Origin: Cornus controversa
Lineage: Eukaryota; Streptophyta; Magnoliopsida; Cornales; Cornaceae
Length of the DNA stretch: 64,000 bases
Reading direction: 5' to 3'
Assembly (NCBI GenBank): GCA_026545225.1
Contig: CM048846.1
Location: 19,510,501 to 19,574,500 of the forward strand
This document shows positions 59,070-64,000 of this stretch, in pieces (position 1 is the stretch's first letter; every line of letters starts with the position of its first letter). The notes under the pieces were generated by a model. That model did no database searches, had not been told where the DNA came from, and saw nothing but the letters and a program-made list of their open reading frames with translations. Both the position numbers and the translations under genes were made by a program.

Positions 59070-59661
59070 CTTTAATGTGAGATCTTCAAAGCACTGCTCC
59101 ACATTTTCTCGAGTTTTAGCACTACATTTTAGAAATAAACCACCATGCTCTTTTGTAAGAGCAATTCCTTCTTCTCTACTTACAATCCTCTCATATTCTT
59201 GAAGTCATGCAGGTAATGAAGTAGAATAAATAAAACAAGTAAATAAGGAAAATATTAATCTTTTAGAAAGTAAACTTAGTTCATGATATGTGGCTAGAAA
59301 AATTAGACAACTAAACTCGACAGTAAACTTCGTATAAAACTCGGATGTATATTCTATAACTGAAGAGAAAAATAAAATAAAATAAAAGCTCTGCAACTTA
59401 GAACACTCTCCCGTGAGATTGAAGAACAGAAGCACACTCTAGCCTTTTCTTAGAGAAGGTAAATTTAGCAATTAGGAGTCATTGTTTGACACAATTGTAA
59501 AAGCTCATACTAGGAGAGCAGCCAGAGTGCGGACCTTACCCTATCAACTTTGTTCCCAACAAGCATCTTGACACAATCTTGATTAGTGGAGTAAAGATCT
59601 ACTTCTTTAGCCCAGACATCCGACAAGTTTGTAAAAGTTTCCATCCTTGTGATATCATAAA
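59070..59661 (-). pseudogene. Rab-C-type small GTPase fragment, two exons
   Basis: On the minus strand exon A (59661-59540) reads YDITRMETFTNLSDVWAKEV, then DLYSTNQDC and the G4 box VGNKVDR. Exon B (59198-59070) reads ERIVSREEGIALTKEHGGLF, then LKCSAKTRENVEQCF with the G5 box CSAK. Donors RG|GTAAGG and AAAG|GTATGC are good. The exon A acceptor is ATTATAG, while the base pair before exon B is AA instead of AG, so that acceptor is lost. The order and residues match plant RABC1/RABC2 (Rab18-like) GTPases, which act in vesicle traffic. The P-loop and switch exons and the prenylated C-terminus are missing. Position 1.1 kb inside a CACTA end suggests transposon capture; a gene broken by the insertion is less likely because upstream sequence is a retrotransposon. 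Confidence 0.8.
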
Positions 59662-60880
59662 CTATAATTCAAGCAAACAAAATAACTAAAGTTCAATAAA
59701 CAAAAACCATGTGAGAATTATGCAATAAAAAAAATGACAGTGTATCATATAACAATCTACAGAGTATATACATTGAATGATTGAAAGTCTTATTGCCTGT
59801 GTATGTATGATTGCAATAACTAATACAAAAAGTTTATGACACTGATGAGTGCACTAAACCACCATACTGTACCATTAGACAAAGATCACATGTTATTGAA
59901 GTAAAAAGGAGGAAGGTTTCTTGTTAGAAAAAACAAGGTTGATCATTCATGATGTTCCAATGGAGTGAATGCGGGAATGAATGTGTCTCTAGATCACCAA
60001 ATGGAGAAATTTGCCATTAAAGATGATGGGATTATTGAATCAGGTTATTCAGATAATCTAAAAGCAGCCACTTCTTCCTTGCAAAACCACCTCATCCACC
60101 TCTTTCACCACTTTGAGTTGATGATATTAGCATTGAGTGATGGCCTTCCAATTCATTTCCTATTTTCAAAAATATATTCTTGTGACTTTTGTGGTCTTTT
60201 TTTCAAACTCAATAATCACAACAATATTTTCCAAAGAGGAACTTCCCATTTGGTGGAAAGAACTTTTAAAACACAACCACTTAAGTTGCCTCATTAATTC
60301 TAAAGCACCAAAAGCATAGCATGACTTATTTTTATTGATATATTGAAACAAAAATATCTTTTTCCCAATGATAGGATGCAGCACAAAAATAATTTTTCCC
60401 AATGATATGATGCAACATGAGAGGCAAAGAATACCTTAAGTAAAAAAATGCTGAATTTTTTTATTTTAGGGAACCAAAAACAAATGTTTTTTCAAAGGAT
60501 GAAGCCACAGAGAAGACTTCTATCACATTACTCTTCAAACATATAATAAGTTGTCCTATGGTAGGTTAATGTTTGATAGAATACTGAAATTCTGTCAGAC
60601 TCTGTCTTCAATCAACACTTAAAGCTCTGAAAACATACGTTCATCAAACCCTTAAATTTTTGAAGAACAACAACAACAAACACATTCAAAGTCGTGTCGT
60701 TCTTCCTCCACAATTCAACAAATTCAAAGAATCATCAACAAGCTTGTTCGAGATCAGGTTCTTCAGCCATCGATCAGAATTTTTACCGAGTTTCTTCAAC
60801 AACAAACATTTGAAGAGGACTCTCAACAACTTGATTTAAGATCAAGCTCCGGTAACCCTTGAATCTGGAGAAAGAGGAAC
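59662..60880. other. Unassigned region between the Rab fragment and the LTR copy
   Basis: No known gene is recognised. A plus-strand frame at 59965-60297 (MNAGMNVSLDHQMEK...) is 110 codons long without family features. A small duplication of TTTTTCCCAATGATA occurs at about 60359 and 60392. The last 280 bp may be the U3/R part of the following LTR. Confidence 0.35.
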
Positions 60881-61203
60881 CAGAAGACTCTCAGAGAAAG
60901 CTGAAACTCTACAGGATTCTTCACTCAAAATCCAAAACTCCAAAGCATCTAAAACCCTAAAGAAAAGTAACAACAAGCACATCATCCACGTGTCGTTCTT
61001 CACCAAAGTTTTAATTCAATTCAAGATCAAGCTCCAGCAGTTCTTGAATCCGAATCACCAAGGAGGTCGAATTAGAGGAATTTGTCTTTCTTTTGTAATG
61101 ATTCACAGAGATTTGTAACACATATTTCTCGAAATTAATATATTTGATATATTTGTCCACGTATTTTGATCTTATTCTCAGACTCGAAATTTGTGTGTAC
61201 ACA
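60881..61203 (+). repeat. Second copy of the LTR seen at 13786-14098
   Basis: This segment matches 13786-14098 base by base with scattered differences and ends at the same point, GTGTGTACA. It shares CAGAAGACTCTCAGAGAAA, TTCTTCACCAAAGTTT and CACCAAGGAGRTCGAATYAG. No primer site or gag follows, so it is a solo LTR or a fragment. Confidence 0.8.
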
Positions 61204-61611
61204 TGGAATAGATACAAGCTAATTACTTGTAATTAAACACAATATAAAAGAAGTGGCAAAGGCACAAAGAAGATATTCAATTTTCTAGAAATCATTTCTC
61301 TTGGGTGTTGTGTGTGCTAGTCTATTATTTTTCAGTAGTAAATTTTTCACATCTACAAATATATTATTATATATAAAATATATTTTTACAATATATCATT
61401 ATATATATATATATATATCTCATTTTATCTATATAATTATGAATGAAATCACTAATTTGGAGCTTAAAATCAAATGTTTGTTGTTTTTATTTAATAAAAT
61501 TTTATATTACTTTTTAATTAACTTATAAGATATTTTAATTTCATTAAATCACCTCATCTTAGCAAACTAGCAATAGAATTCTACTCCCTGCATTCCTAGC
61601 AAATTGGTGGT

Positions 61612-61634
61612 GGGGGGTTGGGTGGGTAGGTGGG
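61612..61634 (+). other. G-quadruplex-type G tract
   Basis: Four runs of three or more G (GGGGGG, GGG, GGG, GGG) are separated by TT, T and TAGGT within 23 bases. The flanks continue the GGTGG pattern. It stands out in very AT-rich DNA, at the left edge of the direct repeat. Confidence 0.7.
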
Positions 61635-61642
61635 TGGTGGAG

Positions 61643-62395
61643 CGCATAGAAAAGTGAAAATGATAAGTACATATAGTAGAAGTAGTAAAGAAAAACCACT
61701 GTTAAAAATAATTTTCCTCTATCAATTGTTTCAATTTTCTAAAAATTCAATTTTTGTTATAAAAAAATTGAGTACTTGGATTCCACTTTGAGAAAGATAT
61801 ATATAATTATTATTTTGGTGAAAGATTAATAATAAAAAATACTGTCTTAACTAAACAAAATTCCACAAGGCCACAAGCTTTAATAAAACACGATTATTAG
61901 GAACAAAATAGAGAAGTACTTTAACAACTTATACTAGGAGAAACTATAGAAATTTTCATTCAACAAGTGACAAACTACAAATATTAGCATATATGATATC
62001 ATTATTTTTATTAGCACTTTTTCCATCTTGGTATCATAACACTTTAGTTTTCCCTTCTTTCCAGTGCTCCAAAGACTCACATATGGAGATTAGTATATAA
62101 TTTAAGATATTTTTTCATGAAAATATCGTCTAAACAAAATGTTTGAGAAAGATGTACGGTTAATGCATCTTTATTAAACATGAAAGGACGTTAGTGTAAT
62201 TTTTTCTTTTTTCTCTCTTGAATTTATATAATCAAATATCATACATGTGTGTATATTACTGTAAATGAAAATATAGTAATGAAATGTTACAATGAGACCT
62301 ACCATAATAATAAACTTACATTTTTGTTTGACAAGATTATACGTCAAAACTAAAGTTAAAAAGGTTTAAGTAAAAATTTTCATGAATTTAAAAAA
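61643..62395. repeat. Direct repeat, copy 1 (about 750 bp)
   Basis: This non-coding AT-rich block is repeated in the same orientation at 63138-63862. Shared text includes GTACTTGGATTCCACTTTG, CCACAAGGCCACAAGC, GATTATTAGGAA and TTTGTTTGACAAGATTA. The copies differ by many substitutions and small indels. Confidence 0.85.
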
Positions 62396-63137
62396 AGTAG
62401 GCATAAAGGTCCAAAACCCTCCTGTGATTTTAAAAGGGTGTAATAAACTCCCTTATGCTATATTTTGGACCATATTACACTCTTACATTTGTAAAAGTGA
62501 GCAAAGTACCCCCTTTTGTATATATTCTCATTTTCTATGACCATTTTATCCTTTCTATTATTATAAAAAATAAAGAAAAACAAAGCGAAGAGAGGTTTTT
62601 TTCCGAAATTTTTTTTTCTAAAATAAAAAACTAAAAATGCACAATTACATAATAAAAATTTTTAGATTTTTTTTTGTTTCCGGAAAATTTTCCACTAGAA
62701 AGAGAGGGTTTTTTTTTTTATATATTAAGTTTTTCTTTACCTTAATAAAAAAGAAGAAGAGGAGTTTAAAAAACTAAATACACACAATAATAAAAAAAAT
62801 TGGATTTTTTTTATTTTTTCAAAAATTGTTTTATTTTCATAAATTCTCTCTCTTTCTAATGGAAATAGTTCCAAAAACAATATCTGGAAAACAGAAAGAA
62901 AATAAAAAAATTTTATTAAGTAATTGTCATATTGAGTTTTTTTTCCCGAAAATTATTTCAGGAATTTTTTTCTCGGAAAAATCTCCTCTTTTTTTTTTTT
63001 ATTAAGGTAAAAATTAACTTAATATAAAAAACCTCTTTTTTTCAATTGTTTCAAAAATATTATATTATTGATTTAATGGTATTGCAATTTTGTATTTTGA
63101 TATTTTGTTGTAACCAATAAAAAAATAATCTGAGAGA
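62396..63137. other. Spacer between the direct repeats with an internal foldback
   Basis: It starts with GGTCCAAAACCCTCCTGTGA and ACTCCCTTATGC, typical of the ends of small Mutator-type elements. An imperfect inverted repeat is formed by about 62690-62765 and 62973-63050 (ATATTAAGTTTTTCTTTACC against ATATTAAGTTAATTTTTACC, then TTAATAAAAAAGAAGAAGAG). No gene is present. Confidence 0.5.
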
Positions 63138-63862
63138 GAAAGCACATAGAAAAGAGAAAATGATAAGTTACATATAATAGAAGTAGTAAAGAAAAATCAT
63201 TGTTAAAAAATAATTTTCCTCTATCAATTGTCTCAATTTTTGAAATAAAAAATTTGAGTACTTGGATTCCACTTTGAGAAAGATATATATAGTTATTACT
63301 TTGATGAAAGATTAATAATAAAAAGCACTATTTTAACAAAAAAAAATAAATCCACAAGGCCACAAGCTTTAATAAAACACGATTATTAGGAAAAAGATAG
63401 AAAAGTACTTTAATAACTTATACTAGGAGTAGTTATAAAAATTTTCATTTAACAACTGACAACTACAAATATTAGCATATATGATATCATTGTTTTTATT
63501 AGCATTTTTTCCATCTTGGTATCATAACACTTTAGTTTTCGGTTCTTCCCAATGCTCCAAAGACTCACAAATGGAGATTAGCATATAATTTAAGATATTT
63601 TTTCATGTAAATATCATCTAAATAAAATGTTTAAGAAAGAAGGTTAATGCATCTTTTTTAAATATGAAGGGACGTTAGTGTAATTTCTCCTTTTTTTCTC
63701 TTGAATTCATGGATTCAAATATCATACACGTGTATATATTATTGTAAATGAAAATAGAGTAATGAAATGTTACAATGACACCTACCATAATAATAAACCT
63801 ACATTTTTGTTTGACAAGATTAGACGTCAAAACTAAAGTTCAAATTTTCATGAATTTAAAAA
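63138..63862. repeat. Direct repeat, copy 2
   Basis: This is the second copy of the block at 61643-62395, about 1495 bp to the right. Its right end (CAAATTTTCATGAATTTAAA) and left end (CATAGAAAAG) agree with those of copy 1. The final 138 bp of the window (63863-64000) are AT-rich and without features. Confidence 0.85.
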
Positions 63863-64000
63863 AACCTAAGGTATATATATTTATTTCTAAACTCATTATT
63901 TTGTAGGACAATGAACAAGTATTTTCAAAAAACAAATTGATGGCACAACTAATTTTTTATTTATTTATTTATTTTATGAATTTTGAAACCCAACTATTTT

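Noticed and set aside
59965..60297. 110-codon plus-strand frame inside the CACTA region as a transposase gene
   Set aside because: It has none of the CACTA transposase features (no DDE, zinc-finger or TNPD-like motifs that I can see).

Overview
The window reads as nuclear DNA of a eudicot plant. It is AT-rich, has GT–AG introns with plant-like CT-rich leaders, a nuclear tRNA-Lys(UUU), plant-specific gene families (AP2/ERF, plant MATE, CML), and a dense load of plant transposons: Athila-like and other Ty3/gypsy elements, TRIMs, PIF/Harbinger, CACTA, hAT-type and Mutator-type MITEs. I cannot name the species.

Layout. 1-12.1 kb: a seven-coding-exon minus-strand gene for a roughly 2463-residue disordered protein whose N-terminus resembles the PRRC2/BAT2 N-terminal region; one of its introns carries a 238-bp TRIM. 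12.3-13.2 kb: a Mutator-type MITE just upstream of that gene. 13.7-26.9 kb: decayed Ty3/gypsy DNA, first an LTR, a broken gag and three tandem-repeat arrays, then an Athila-like element with recognisable gag, protease, RT/RNase H and integrase. 27-33.4 kb: remains of a PIF/Harbinger element with both of its genes on the minus strand. 34-41.2 kb: no genes; a LINE-like tail, foldback elements, a Tourist-like MITE, an hAT-type MITE nested in a foldback element, and a strong hairpin.

42-51.1 kb is the gene-bearing island: tRNA-Lys(UUU), a three-exon MATE transporter gene with a GC–AG intron, an intronless four-EF-hand calmodulin-like gene and an intronless ERF gene. Between them lie two hAT-type MITEs with exact 8-bp target duplications. 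The ERF gene sits inside the remains of a minus-strand GH10 xylanase gene, whose exon pieces flank it on both sides.

52.7-61.2 kb is a nested transposon stack. A TRIM with a perfect 5-bp target duplication sits in the leader/LTR of a broken gypsy element, and the integrase end of that element is interrupted by a CACTA end. About 1.1 kb inside lie two exons of a Rab-C-type GTPase, probably captured. 61.6-64 kb is AT-rich DNA with a direct repeat of about 740 bp and a G-quadruplex-type tract.

The intact genes look like independent housekeeping, transport and stress-signalling genes; plants have no operons and I see no cluster logic joining them. I found no previously undescribed defence or metabolic system. 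The most unusual items are the ERF gene within the dead xylanase, the CACTA-associated Rab exons, and the nested and paired MITEs. All calls come from reading the sequence; no database search was run.
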